A stretch of DNA of 64,000 nt from the NCBI GenBank assembly GCA_027490725.1, contig JAIXXN010000057.1:124001-188000 (forward strand), read 5' to 3'. The notes beneath the pieces were generated by a model. That model had not been told where the DNA came from. It searched no databases and saw nothing but the letters and a program-made list of their open reading frames with translations. The stretch is from Oxalobacteraceae bacterium (lineage in GTDB: Bacteria; Pseudomonadota; Gammaproteobacteria; Burkholderiales; Burkholderiaceae_D). Shown here in pieces: positions 34,776-43,564 of this stretch (the stretch's first letter is position 1; each line of letters begins with the position of its first letter). Both the position numbers and the translations under genes were made by a program.

Positions 34776-36206
34776 ATGGCAAAATTCTTCAATGAAATGA
34801 CCGCCGATGGTCTGGCGCATCACGCAAGCGCTGAGGTTCGGGAGCATTATCGCGAGTTCTGTGGCTGGCTACAGCGCCAGTCCCATGAAACCATAGAACG
34901 GAAACGGGCCGAAGCCGACCTGACCTTCCGCCGCGTCGGTATCACTTTTGCAGTGTATGGCGACGATGCCGGCACCGAGCGTTTGATTCCGTTCGATACC
35001 ATTCCCCGCATTATTCCTGCGCACGAATGGAAGCAGCTGCAGGCGGGGCTGGTGCAGCGGGTCAAAGCGCTGAATATGTTCATCCATGATATCTATCACG
35101 ATCAGAACATCATTCGTGCCGGTCTGATTCCGGCCGAACAGATCTACAAGAACGCCCAGTACCGCCCGGAAATGCAGGGCGTCGATGTAGTCTCCAATAT
35201 TTACGCCCATATTGCCGGGGTCGATATCGTGCGCGCCGGTGAAGGCGAGTTCTACGTACTCGAAGATAATTTGCGGGTGCCCTCCGGCGTGTCCTACATG
35301 CTGGAAGACCGCAAGATGATGATGCGGCTGTTCCCGGAACTGTTTGCCCGCAACCGGATTGCGCCCGTCGACCACTATCCCGATTTGCTGCTGGACAACC
35401 TGCGTTCGGTCGCGCCGATGGGCATTAACGATCCGACCGTGGTGGTGATGACGCCCGGTATGTACAACTCGGCCTACTTCGAACATGCTTTCCTGGCCCA
35501 GCAGATGGGCGTGGAACTGGTGGAAGGCAAAGACCTGTTCGTCAGCGATAACACGGTGTATATGCGTACCACGCGCGGCCGTAAGCGGGTCGACGTGATT
35601 TATCGTCGCCTCGATGACGATTTCCTCGATCCGCTGGCGTTCCGCGCCGACTCGTCGCTCGGTGTGCCGGGGCTGCTGTCGGTGTATCGCGCTGGCCGTG
35701 TGACGCTGGCAAATGCCATTGGCACCGGTGTCGCCGACGATAAATCCATCTATCCGTATGTGCCGGACATGATCAAGTTCTATCTGACCGAAGAACCAAT
35801 CCTGAATAACGTCCCGACCTACCAGTGCCGCAAGCCGGAAGATCTGGCCTACACCCTCGCCCACCTGCCAGAACTGGTGGTCAAGGAGGTGCATGGTGCC
35901 GGCGGCTACGGCATGCTGGTGGGCCCCGCTTCGACCAAAGCACAGATCGAGGACTTCCGTCAGCGTCTGCTGGCCCGTCCCGATGGCTATATCGCCCAGC
36001 CGACGCTGGCGCTGTCGGCCTGTCCCACCTATGTCGAGAGTGGCATCGCACCGCGCCATATCGATTTACGTCCCTTCGTGTTGTCTGGCAAAACGATTTC
36101 CATGGTGCCGGGCGGTTTGACCCGCGTGGCACTGCAGGAAGGCTCGCTGGTCGTGAATTCGTCGCAAGGCGGCGGCACCAAAGACACCTGGGTACTGGAA
36201 CGCTAA
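34776..36206 (+). CDS. Circularly permuted ATP-grasp type 2 protein
   Basis: 476 residues of the DUF404/DUF407 family, an ATP-grasp ligase fold with permuted order. Motifs include VSNIYAHIAGVDIVRAGEGEFYVLEDNLRVPSG (nucleotide and metal site), VDVIYRRLDDDFLDPLAF, the glycine-rich loop VKEVHGAGGYGMLVGP, and a C-terminal RPFVLSG plus SSQGGGTKDTWVL. By fold it should ligate a carboxylate to an amine using ATP, plausibly adding amino acids or peptides. It is the first gene of a four-gene operon, 9 bp before the alpha-E gene. The product is unknown. Confidence 0.9.
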   Translation: MAKFFNEMTADGLAHHASAEVREHYREFCGWLQRQSHETIERKRAEADLTFRRVGITFAVYGDDAGTERLIPFDTIPRIIPAHEWKQLQAGLVQRVKALNMFIHDIYHDQNIIRAGLIPAEQIYKNAQYRPEMQGVDVVSNIYAHIAGVDIVRAGEGEFYVLEDNLRVPSGVSYMLEDRKMMMRLFPELFARNRIAPVDHYPDLLLDNLRSVAPMGINDPTVVVMTPGMYNSAYFEHAFLAQQMGVELVEGKDLFVSDNTVYMRTTRGRKRVDVIYRRLDDDFLDPLAFRADSSLGVPGLLSVYRAGRVTLANAIGTGVADDKSIYPYVPDMIKFYLTEEPILNNVPTYQCRKPEDLAYTLAHLPELVVKEVHGAGGYGMLVGPASTKAQIEDFRQRLLARPDGYIAQPTLALSACPTYVESGIAPRHIDLRPFVLSGKTISMVPGGLTRVALQEGSLVVNSSQGGGTKDTWVLER

Positions 36207-36215
36207 GGAGAAATC

Positions 36216-37166
36216 ATGTTAAGTCGTACCGCCGATCATTTGTTCTGGATGGCCCGCTACACCGAGCGTGCCGAAAACACTGCGCGCATGCTGGATGTGA
36301 ATGTACAAACCTCCATGCTGCCCCAGTCCGATGCCGAAAACGCGCAAGGCTGGCGTGCCATGCTGGGTATTTCCGAATTGCAGCAGCGTTTTGACGAAAA
36401 ATACCGCACGCTGGAGGGGCGCGCCGTGATTGATTTCATGGTGCGCGATCCCGCCAATCCCTCCTCGATTGCGGCCTGCCTGACGGAAGCACGGGAAAAT
36501 GCCCGCGCCGTGCGCGGCACGCTGACCACGGAAGTGTGGGAAATCCAGAATCAGACCTGGCTGGACATGCAGCAACATCTGAAGAGCGACCTGCTCGATA
36601 CCGATCCCAGCAAGTTCTTTGAATGGGTCAAATATCGCTCGCACCTGTCGCGTGGCGTCACCGTGGGTACCATGTTGCGGGATGAAGCCGTGCACTTCAT
36701 CCGGCTGGGAACTTTTCTTGAACGGGCCGACAATACTGCCCGCATTCTCGATGTGAAATTCCACGGTGGTGCGAGCGAGCCCGCTGAAGAAACCATGACC
36801 CAGCGCGATTTCTACTACTGGGGTGCCTTGCTGCGCTCGGTGTCCGGCTTCGAGATCTACCGCAAGGTGTATCGCGATGTGATCACACCGGCGCGGATTG
36901 CCGAGTTGCTGATGCTGCGCGGAGATATGCCACGCTCGCTGCTGGCCTGCATGGATGAGGTGTTGCAGAATCTGCGCGCGGTGCATAATGAGGTTTCGGC
37001 CGACACGGAGCGCTACGCAGGCAAACTGCATGCGCAGCTGCAGTTCGGCAAAATCGAGGATCTGCTGGCCGAAGGCCTGCACGACACTCTGACCACCTTC
37101 CTGGCTGACATCAATCAGCTGGGTAACCGCATCAGTCGCGACTTCCTCGTGCCACTGGCTGCCTGA
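36216..37166 (+). CDS. Alpha-E domain protein (DUF403)
   Basis: 316 residues, almost all helical. It opens with MLSRTADHLFWMARYTERAENTARMLDV, the signature of the alpha-E family, and repeats the motif at FIRLGTFLERADNTARILDV. The function is unknown, but alpha-E proteins are nearly always encoded with an ATP-grasp type 2 protein and a transglutaminase-like protein, as here, and may act as their partner or scaffold. AAGGAG lies upstream of the start. The gene is 12 bp from the next one. Confidence 0.9.
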   Translation: MLSRTADHLFWMARYTERAENTARMLDVNVQTSMLPQSDAENAQGWRAMLGISELQQRFDEKYRTLEGRAVIDFMVRDPANPSSIAACLTEARENARAVRGTLTTEVWEIQNQTWLDMQQHLKSDLLDTDPSKFFEWVKYRSHLSRGVTVGTMLRDEAVHFIRLGTFLERADNTARILDVKFHGGASEPAEETMTQRDFYYWGALLRSVSGFEIYRKVYRDVITPARIAELLMLRGDMPRSLLACMDEVLQNLRAVHNEVSADTERYAGKLHAQLQFGKIEDLLAEGLHDTLTTFLADINQLGNRISRDFLVPLAA

Positions 37167-37178
37167 CCGGGAATACGC

Positions 37179-37982
37179 ATGCATCTGACCATACGGCACG
37201 AAACGGTCTATTCGTATAGTGCGCCGCTGGCGCACACCATCCAGCAACTGCATCTGACGCCGCGTAGTGATCCGCAGCAAAGGGTGCTGTCCTGGGATCT
37301 GACGGCGCCCGGCGAAATGCATGCGTACACGGATGCGTTTGGCAATCTGTCGCACATGATGACGCTTGATACACCCCACTCGCAACTGACCATCGTGGCC
37401 GGTGGCGTGGTCGAAACCCGCTTACCCGAGCGCGGGCGGATCAGCACCTCCGAGAGTCTATCGCCGCTGGTGTTCACCGTGCCGACCCGCTTCACCGAAG
37501 CCGGACCGGAGATTCTGGCACTGGCTGGTGCTTGCCTCGGCAGCGGCAGCGCCACCAGCACCAAACTGCTGCAGTTATGCGAGCGGATTTTGCATGGGGT
37601 GCGTTACCAGACCGGCGCAACGGGGGTGGAGAGCACCGCCACCGAAGCGGTGCGGCTGGGGCAAGGCGTGTGTCAGGATCACGCGCACATCTTTATCGCC
37701 TGCTGTCTGGCCGCCGGCATCCCGGCCCGCTATGTATCCGGGTATATTGATCCGGAAAACACCGGCCACGCCGCCAGTCACGCCTGGGTAGATGGCTGGG
37801 TGGAGGATGGCGATTATTCCGGCTGGGTAAGCTTCGATGTCACCCACGCCCGCCTGATGACGGACGCCTATTGTCGTCTGGCGATCGGGCGCGACTACGA
37901 TGGTGCGGCACCGATCCGGGGCGTGCGGCGCGGCGGCGGCACGGAATCGATGCTGGTGCAGGTGCAGATTGTGCCGCAGTAG
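37179..37982 (+). CDS. Transglutaminase-like cysteine protease family protein
   Basis: 267 residues. An N-terminal bacterial transglutaminase-like beta domain (MHLTIRHETVYSYSAPLAHTIQQLHLTPR) precedes a papain-like catalytic core. The catalytic Cys is in GVCQDHAHIFIACCLAAGIPARYVSGY, His in HAWVDGW and Asp in SFDVTHA. It probably cleaves or transfers peptide amides in the cytoplasm (no signal peptide). The operon context points to peptide processing together with the ATP-grasp, alpha-E and Anbu proteins. Confidence 0.9.
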   Translation: MHLTIRHETVYSYSAPLAHTIQQLHLTPRSDPQQRVLSWDLTAPGEMHAYTDAFGNLSHMMTLDTPHSQLTIVAGGVVETRLPERGRISTSESLSPLVFTVPTRFTEAGPEILALAGACLGSGSATSTKLLQLCERILHGVRYQTGATGVESTATEAVRLGQGVCQDHAHIFIACCLAAGIPARYVSGYIDPENTGHAASHAWVDGWVEDGDYSGWVSFDVTHARLMTDAYCRLAIGRDYDGAAPIRGVRRGGGTESMLVQVQIVPQ

Positions 37983-38024
37983 GCAGTGTAAAATGGAGGC
38001 TCTTTTGACGAATGGTTGCCGAGT

Positions 38025-38900
38025 ATGACTTATTGTGTGGGCATGCGCCTGAACGCCGGGCTGGTTTTTCTCTCTGATTCACGCACCAATGCGGGTGTTG
38101 ATCAGGTAGGCACCTTCCGCAAGATGAGTGTGTTCGAAGTCCCCGGTGAACGGATGATGGTGATGATGACGGCCGGGAATCTGTCGATTTCCCAGTCGAT
38201 CCGGCAACTGGTTGCGGAAAGCCATGATGAGGAAGGCCGCAGTCTGTGGAATGTCGGCAATATGTACGACGCGGCGCGTATCGTGGGCGAAGCAGTGCGT
38301 CAGGTGCACGCCCGTGACGCCAAGGCGCTGGCTGATTTCGGCATCGATTTTAATGTCAGTATTATTTTCGGGGGCCAGATCGGCACGGAGCGCTGCCGCC
38401 TGTTCCAGATCTATTCCGCTGGTAACTTCATCGAAGCCCATGATGAAAATACCTATTTCCAGATTGGTGAAGCCAAATACGGCAAGCCGATTATTGACCG
38501 GGTGGTCGCGCCGACCACTAGTCTGGATGATGCTGCCAAGTGCGCGCTGATTTCCATGGATTCCACGCTGCGCTCGAATGTTTCGGTCGGCTTACCGCTC
38601 GATTTGCTGGTCTACGAGAGCGGCGCGCTGGCAGTCACCCATTTTGTCACCATCGACGAACGCAACCAGTATTTCCAGATGATCCGTAATACCTGGGGCC
38701 ACCAGCTCAAGCGGGTTTTCGAAGGACTGGAAAATCCCGTCTGGGATGCGGCGCCCGAGAGTACTGCGCATGTGCTGCATGCCGCGGGGACGGGCGGCCA
38801 GCCGGTGCGCGTTGCGCCGCCTAGCAGTCTGGCACTGCCAGTGGGGAATCATCAGCCCTTGCAAACGCTCACCCAGCAGTTCCACGACGGACAGCAATAG
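38025..38900 (+). CDS. Anbu, bacterial proteasome-like Ntn peptidase
   Basis: 291 residues of the Ntn-hydrolase proteasome beta fold. It starts MTYCVGMRLNAGLVFLSDSRTNAG, so removal of Met exposes Thr1, the catalytic nucleophile; this fixes the start at ATG 38025 instead of the upstream TTG at 38016. The GNLSISQSIRQL region and a Lys near residue 34 (FRKMSVFE) fit the active site. A C-terminal tail after about residue 240 is low in complexity. Anbu assembles into ring- or helix-like oligomers and has an unknown substrate. The operon with ATP-grasp, alpha-E and transglutaminase genes is the known conserved association. No HslU/ClpX-like unfoldase gene lies nearby. Confidence 0.92.
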   Translation: MTYCVGMRLNAGLVFLSDSRTNAGVDQVGTFRKMSVFEVPGERMMVMMTAGNLSISQSIRQLVAESHDEEGRSLWNVGNMYDAARIVGEAVRQVHARDAKALADFGIDFNVSIIFGGQIGTERCRLFQIYSAGNFIEAHDENTYFQIGEAKYGKPIIDRVVAPTTSLDDAAKCALISMDSTLRSNVSVGLPLDLLVYESGALAVTHFVTIDERNQYFQMIRNTWGHQLKRVFEGLENPVWDAAPESTAHVLHAAGTGGQPVRVAPPSSLALPVGNHQPLQTLTQQFHDGQQ

Positions 38901-38965
38901 TCCAAGCATCCGGATGGTTGAACGGCTATGATGAGCGTTCAGAGAAAACTGTTCTGGAGCATTGC

Positions 38966-39343
38966 ATGTCGGAAGTGAGCATTTTTGCAGTCGATACCCT
39001 GCTTAAATACATGGGTAATGATGATAAAGCACGTGCCATGGTCGGCCAGATTGTGCGCGATGCCTGCGTGCCGGGCATGGAGCCGCTGCTGGCTGCAGGC
39101 TGTGCGATCCGCGAAGGTCGTCTGGTCGATGCGGCCAAGCTGCTGCACACCTTGCGCGGAGCGATCGGCACGCTCGGCGCCCAACGCTTGGTGGCTGCCT
39201 GTATGCCCCTCGAGCAAGCCTTATTAGCTCCTCATCCGGAGTTAATTCCCGCGCTGTTTGCAAATGTCGAATCCGAATACCGCCTGGTACTGCACGCGGC
39301 CCAGCAATGGTTGCGGCAGCATTGCCCCGGTCTGGCACTCTGA
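38966..39343 (+). CDS. Stand-alone HPt phosphotransfer protein
   Basis: 125 residues from ATG 38966 with TGGAG 6 bases upstream. An HPt four-helix fold with phospho-acceptor His61 in AAKLLHTLRGAIGTLGA, close to the canonical HxLKG pattern. It would carry phosphate between a hybrid kinase and a receiver. Candidate partners in the window are the MASE1-CHASE hybrid kinase, whose own HPt (if any) lies beyond the window, and others elsewhere. It follows the Anbu operon by 65 bp and may be a separate unit. Confidence 0.75.
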   Translation: MSEVSIFAVDTLLKYMGNDDKARAMVGQIVRDACVPGMEPLLAAGCAIREGRLVDAAKLLHTLRGAIGTLGAQRLVAACMPLEQALLAPHPELIPALFANVESEYRLVLHAAQQWLRQHCPGLAL

Positions 39344-39557
39344 TTATTGCTGGTTTGACGAAATCTCCCGCTGTTCCTTGCTTGTTGCACCGCAAAGAAA
39401 CCCGCCTCTGCCCGATCGGTTTCGTGTATTAACGAATCGTTACAATTGTTACCCTAGTTAAGGCTGTATCAACAGGACGTGCAAATTGTTCGTGCTAACA
39501 TGCTTCCTGACTGAGACAGGAATCCCCGCTATCACAGGGAAAACGCATTCCGCTGCA

Positions 39558-39582
39558 GGGCTTACGCCGGGGGCTTACGCCG
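39558..39582. repeat. Two direct copies of GGGCTTACGCCG
   Basis: A 12-bp sequence occurs at 39558-39569 and 39571-39582 with one base between, in the 363-bp gap before the Sel1-like gene. This may be a regulator-binding site upstream of the promoter at 39614. The rest of the gap (39344-39557) shows nothing I can name. Confidence 0.5.
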
Positions 39583-39613
39583 CGCGCTTGCGCTAGGCTA
39601 GCCCTTGCGTTAT

Positions 39614-39641
39614 TTGCAATTTGCCTCAGTGCAAGTATAAT
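39614..39641 (+). promoter_or_regulatory. Sigma-70 promoter of the Sel1-like lipoprotein gene
   Basis: TTGCAA (-35, 39614-39619), a 16-bp spacer and a perfect TATAAT (39636-39641). This leaves a 5' leader of about 60 bases before ATG 39707, with GGAG near the start. Confidence 0.6.
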
Positions 39642-39706
39642 GGTGCAGTGCGTCGTGGGAACTCGCGACAACTCGCGTACCGGCGTTAATCACAGGTTGG
39701 AGCTTT

Positions 39707-40120
39707 ATGGAATTATTCAATAAGTCGGGTGTGCTGATTTCTTCCCTGCTAGTACTGGTGGGGGCGTTGATCGCTTGCCAGGCACGCGAAGATGCGATTC
39801 CGCCCTCGACGGTGATTGAAGCAGCCGCACAGCAACTGGGTACACAAGGGCATCGTGTGGCAGAGCGGCGTCTGCAGGAATGGGCCGAACTCGGTTCGCC
39901 GGTGGCGCAGCGTGAGCTGGCCCTGCGTTACCTCAGCAATCCTGCCAAGCGCAATGAAGCGCGGCAGTTATTCGAGCGTGCCGCCGGTGCTGGCGATGCG
40001 CAGGCAGTGGTAAAGCTTGCCGGGTTGTATCAGGGCAGCAATCTGCTGGGTAGTGGTACGGGCGGCGTCGCTGGACGTGCACTGAAAGATGTTAGCAACG
40101 CCAACTATATCCCCCATTAA
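39707..40120 (+). CDS. Sel1-like repeat lipoprotein
   Basis: 137 residues. The N-terminus has a hydrophobic segment ending in LVGALIACQ, a probable lipobox (Cys24), so it is likely a membrane-anchored lipoprotein. The mature part has Sel1/TPR-like helical repeats: RLQEWAELGSPVAQRELALRYLS, then ARQLFERAAGAGDAQAVVKLAGLYQ. Such proteins serve as protein-interaction scaffolds in the envelope. The Gly-rich tail (GSGTGGVAG) carries no further repeat. It is convergent with the sugar transferase gene. Confidence 0.7.
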   Translation: MELFNKSGVLISSLLVLVGALIACQAREDAIPPSTVIEAAAQQLGTQGHRVAERRLQEWAELGSPVAQRELALRYLSNPAKRNEARQLFERAAGAGDAQAVVKLAGLYQGSNLLGSGTGGVAGRALKDVSNANYIPH

Positions 40121-40175
40121 TTTCTCAGTTCCTCTTTTCAGTTCTGCTCTTCACTCCCGTTTCCACGTCCTCTCA

Positions 40176-41765
40176 TCACTTCGCCTGTTCTGCCAGCGCT
40201 TGCTGGCCGTACCAGTGTACCGTCTGCTGTAGTCCTCGCTGCAGGTCATGTGTCGGGCGATTGTGCAGCAATTGACTGGCTTTGGAGATGTCGGCATGCG
40301 AATGGCGCACATCCCCCGCACGGAACTCCTGGTACACCGCTACTAATTCTGCCACCTGCGGATGGTCGGCCAGTAGCATATGCTGGAGCATGGCATACAG
40401 CTGATTGAGCGAGGTTCGCCCCGCCACCGCAATGTTGTAGACCTGGTTCAGGGCTAGCGCTTGCTCGGTACGGGCCGCCAGTAAATTGCAGATCGCGTCA
40501 TCGACCGATGCGCCATAGCGATAGCGCACCTGTGCCAGTCCCGTTATACCGGGCTTGATGCTATGCCGCACGTTGTAATAAGCACTCTGAGCGCACAACT
40601 GTTCGACAAAATAAGCGCGCTCCGGACGTGGGCCGACGAAACTCATCTCCCCGCGCAGCACATTGAGCATCTGCGGCAGCTCATCGATGCGCAAGCGGCG
40701 TATCCAGTGCCCCACCCGCGTGATGCGCGGATCGTCTAGAACTGCCCAGCGCGGCTGGCCATCGCGTTCTGCATCGCTGCGCATGCTGCGAAATTTCAGC
40801 ACGCGAAAGCTGCGGTTGGCGCGCCCCACCCGCTCTTGCTGGTAGAACACGGGGCCACCATCTTCGAGCCGGATCGCGAGCGCGGTGAGCAGCATGATCG
40901 GAGCAGTCACCAGACCGATGATGGCGCTGGCTAGCAGATCGACGCTACGCTTGATCATGGCGCGCAGCGGACTCTGTTTGAAGCCGCCGCCAAAAATCAG
41001 ATAGCTGGGCTGTAGCGCATCGAGGCGGATCTGGCAGGCTTCCCGTTCGAAGAAACGGGCCGCATCAATCACCGGCACCCCGCCAAGCGCGCAGTCGAGT
41101 AGCTGGTGAACGGGAAAGCTGCCGCCGCGCCTATCGTTGACCGACACCACGATCTCGTCTGCGTGGTAGCGACGTGCCAGCGTCAGCAGGGGCAAATCGG
41201 CCGGTAGCAGCATGCCGCCCGGAACACAGCAGGTTTCCCCCGCTACGGGGACAAAGCCCACCACCTTGAACGGGTGAAATCCGACGCTGGCCTTGGCCAG
41301 CGCCATGCATTCGCGCGCCGTACTCCCGTCGCCGATCACGATCAGGCGCTGCTCCATCAGACGTGACTGAGCGGACGTGAACACCAGTAGCCGTGCCATC
41401 AGTACCGTCGCCCCTCCTAGCAGGAAAATGCTGGCGCCGAGCTGGCTGAACGGGCCAGCCGGCGCCGCATTGGCGAATAGATTGCTGATCCCGAAGGCCA
41501 GTGCCAGTGCTGGCAGAATCCGCAGCAAGGTGCTTTTCATGTCCTCGCGTGACTGGCTGTGCTGATACATTCCGAGGGTTCCCATGCTCAGTACCATCAC
41601 CAGCGCGAACCCTAGGGCATGGCTGTACAGTTGCTGTGACTGCAGCAAGCGCGGGGCCAGCCGCATGGGTGCGCTGAGCACGGCCGTCAGCAAGAGCAGC
41701 ATCAGCTCCAGTAGGAATAGCAAAAATGCAATTCTCGAGACGTAATGGTGGAAAATGCGGATCAC
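40176..41765 (-). CDS. Polyprenyl-phosphate sugar transferase fused to the tail of a nucleotide-sugar epimerase
   Basis: 529 residues from GTG 41765 (VIRIFHHYVSR), which has AGGGGG upstream and matches how PEP-CTERM/exopolysaccharide-associated transferases begin. It has four or five N-terminal membrane helices, a nucleotide-binding-like domain (VIGDGSTARECMAL) and then the bacterial sugar transferase domain: FKQSPLRAMIKRSVDLLAS, FRVLKFRSMRSDAE, RIDELPQMLNVLRGEMSFVGPRPE and KPGITGLAQVRYRYGAS. It would load the first sugar phosphate onto undecaprenyl phosphate. After YGASVDDA the usual ending (LQYDLYYIKN...) is absent. The last 105 residues instead match a UDP-sugar 4-epimerase C-terminus (LNQVYNIAVAGRTSLNQLY, FRAGDVRHSHADISKA). 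The junction is near 40494. This looks like an in-frame deletion fusion; the transferase may have lost activity. Confidence 0.82.
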   Translation of the reverse strand: MIRIFHHYVSRIAFLLFLLELMLLLLTAVLSAPMRLAPRLLQSQQLYSHALGFALVMVLSMGTLGMYQHSQSREDMKSTLLRILPALALAFGISNLFANAAPAGPFSQLGASIFLLGGATVLMARLLVFTSAQSRLMEQRLIVIGDGSTARECMALAKASVGFHPFKVVGFVPVAGETCCVPGGMLLPADLPLLTLARRYHADEIVVSVNDRRGGSFPVHQLLDCALGGVPVIDAARFFEREACQIRLDALQPSYLIFGGGFKQSPLRAMIKRSVDLLASAIIGLVTAPIMLLTALAIRLEDGGPVFYQQERVGRANRSFRVLKFRSMRSDAERDGQPRWAVLDDPRITRVGHWIRRLRIDELPQMLNVLRGEMSFVGPRPERAYFVEQLCAQSAYYNVRHSIKPGITGLAQVRYRYGASVDDAICNLLAARTEQALALNQVYNIAVAGRTSLNQLYAMLQHMLLADHPQVAELVAVYQEFRAGDVRHSHADISKASQLLHNRPTHDLQRGLQQTVHWYGQQALAEQAK

Positions 41766-41945
41766 GATGCCCCCTGCGACTGGCCACACGGTGTGACCGA
41801 TCATGGGCCGATGCCGCTGGGCGGCATTGAGGCGTCACAATCCGCTCTGCAGTTTGCGCGGGATGGAGCGGAAATTGGCGCGAAAATGACAGGCATGTGT
41901 CAAATGGTCTATAGTCATGGGTCTTTAGTGTAATCAAGCGGAATC

Positions 41946-43553
41946 ATGAAATTTGATGTTGCAATTGTCGGCAGTGGATTGGCCGGCCTGTCGGTCGCCT
42001 TGCATTTGGCCGAAACGCGCACAGTCGCGATCATTTCCAAGCGCGCTCTCAAGGATGGCGCCAGCAACTGGGCGCAGGGCGGGATTGCTGCGGTACTCGA
42101 TTCCGGCGATAGCCACTCCCAGCATATCGATGACACCCTGGTCGCCGGCGGCGGTCTGTGCGACGAAGCGGCCACCCGCTACATCGTCGAACACGGCCGC
42201 GAAGCAATCGAATGGTTGATCGAACAAGGCGTACCGTTCACCCGTGACGATTCCGCCGAGCTAGGCTTCCACCTGACCCGCGAAGGCGGCCACAGCCAGC
42301 GCCGCATCATCCACGCTGCCGATGCCACCGGTCATGCTGTGCAGGTGACGCTGGAAGAGAAAGTTCGCGCTCACCCGAATATCACGCTGTTCGAGCACCA
42401 CTGCGCCATCGATCTGATTACTTCGGATAAATTGCACGGTTCAAAGAACGGCCAGCCCAAGTGCTACGGCCTGTATGTTCAGGACGAACAGAGTGGTCAG
42501 GTACTGACCTTTGCTGCCGAACACACGGTGATGGCAACTGGCGGCGCCGGTAAAGTCTATCTGTACACCACCAATCCCGATACGGCCAGTGGCGACGGTA
42601 TCGCCATGGCCTGGCGCGCCGGTTGCCGGGTGTCGAATATGGAATTCATCCAGTTCCACCCCACCTGCCTGTACCACCCGTATGCCAAGTCTTTCCTGAT
42701 CACGGAAGCGATCCGCGGCGAAGGTGGCTTGCTGAAGCTGCCGCCAGAAGCTGGTGCAGCGGCAGGCAAGCGCTTCATGCTGGCCCACGACGAGCGTGCC
42801 GAACTGGCGCCGCGTGATGTGGTGGCGCGCGCCATCGACTTCGAAATCAAGAAACGCGGGCTCGACTATGTGCATCTCGACATCAGCCATAAACCGGCCG
42901 AATTCCTGATCGAACACTTCCCGACCATCTATGCACGCTGCCTGGAACTGGGCATCGACATTACCAAACAGCCGATCCCGATCGTGCCAGCCGCGCACTA
43001 CACCTGTGGCGGCGTGGTGACCGATCTGCACGGTCGTACCGACCTGCCCGGCCTGTATGCCGTGGGTGAAACTGCCTGCACCGGTTTGCACGGCGCCAAC
43101 CGACTGGCCAGCAATTCGCTGCTCGAATGCGTGGTGATTGGTCGCGCCTGCGCTACCGACATCGCCGCCAAGGAAAAAGGCGAAGTGCCGTATCTGCCCG
43201 ACTGGGATGAGAGCCGCGTCACGGATGCCGACGAGGAAGTGGTGATCGCCCACAACTGGGACGAGTTGCGCCGCTTCATGTGGAATTATGTGGGCATCGT
43301 CCGCACCACCAAGCGACTCGAACGGGCCCAGCACCGGATTGCCCTGCTCAAGGAAGAGATCGACGAGTACTATCAGAACTTCCGCATCACCCACGATTTG
43401 CTGGAACTGCGCAATCTGGTCGATGTGGCTGGCCTGATCGTGAATAGCGCACTGCAGCGCCGTGAAAGCCGTGGCCTGCATTTCAGCCGTGACTATCCTG
43501 AAACCTTGCCGAAAGCTTTGCCGAGTATCCTGACACCCAACCGTCGTCGATAA
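41946..43553 (+). CDS. nadB: L-aspartate oxidase NadB
   Basis: 535 residues, full length. The FAD-binding motif VGSGLAGLSVALHLAE is at residues 6-21; ASNWAQGGIAAV and the HSQRRIIHAADATG region are typical. HYTCGGVVTDLHGRTDLPGLYAVGE and a C-terminal helical domain (YYQNFRITHDLLELRNL) complete the succinate-dehydrogenase/NadB family fold. It oxidises L-aspartate to iminoaspartate in the first step of de novo NAD synthesis; NadA and NadC are encoded just downstream on the other strand. It starts 11 bp before the GNAT gene. Confidence 0.95.
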   Translation: MKFDVAIVGSGLAGLSVALHLAETRTVAIISKRALKDGASNWAQGGIAAVLDSGDSHSQHIDDTLVAGGGLCDEAATRYIVEHGREAIEWLIEQGVPFTRDDSAELGFHLTREGGHSQRRIIHAADATGHAVQVTLEEKVRAHPNITLFEHHCAIDLITSDKLHGSKNGQPKCYGLYVQDEQSGQVLTFAAEHTVMATGGAGKVYLYTTNPDTASGDGIAMAWRAGCRVSNMEFIQFHPTCLYHPYAKSFLITEAIRGEGGLLKLPPEAGAAAGKRFMLAHDERAELAPRDVVARAIDFEIKKRGLDYVHLDISHKPAEFLIEHFPTIYARCLELGIDITKQPIPIVPAAHYTCGGVVTDLHGRTDLPGLYAVGETACTGLHGANRLASNSLLECVVIGRACATDIAAKEKGEVPYLPDWDESRVTDADEEVVIAHNWDELRRFMWNYVGIVRTTKRLERAQHRIALLKEEIDEYYQNFRITHDLLELRNLVDVAGLIVNSALQRRESRGLHFSRDYPETLPKALPSILTPNRRR

Positions 43554-43564
43554 GAGGTTGTTGC

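Noticed and set aside
34869..37385. Long minus-strand frames opposite the ATP-grasp and alpha-E genes
   Set aside because: Both mirror strongly conserved plus-strand genes and lack start signals.
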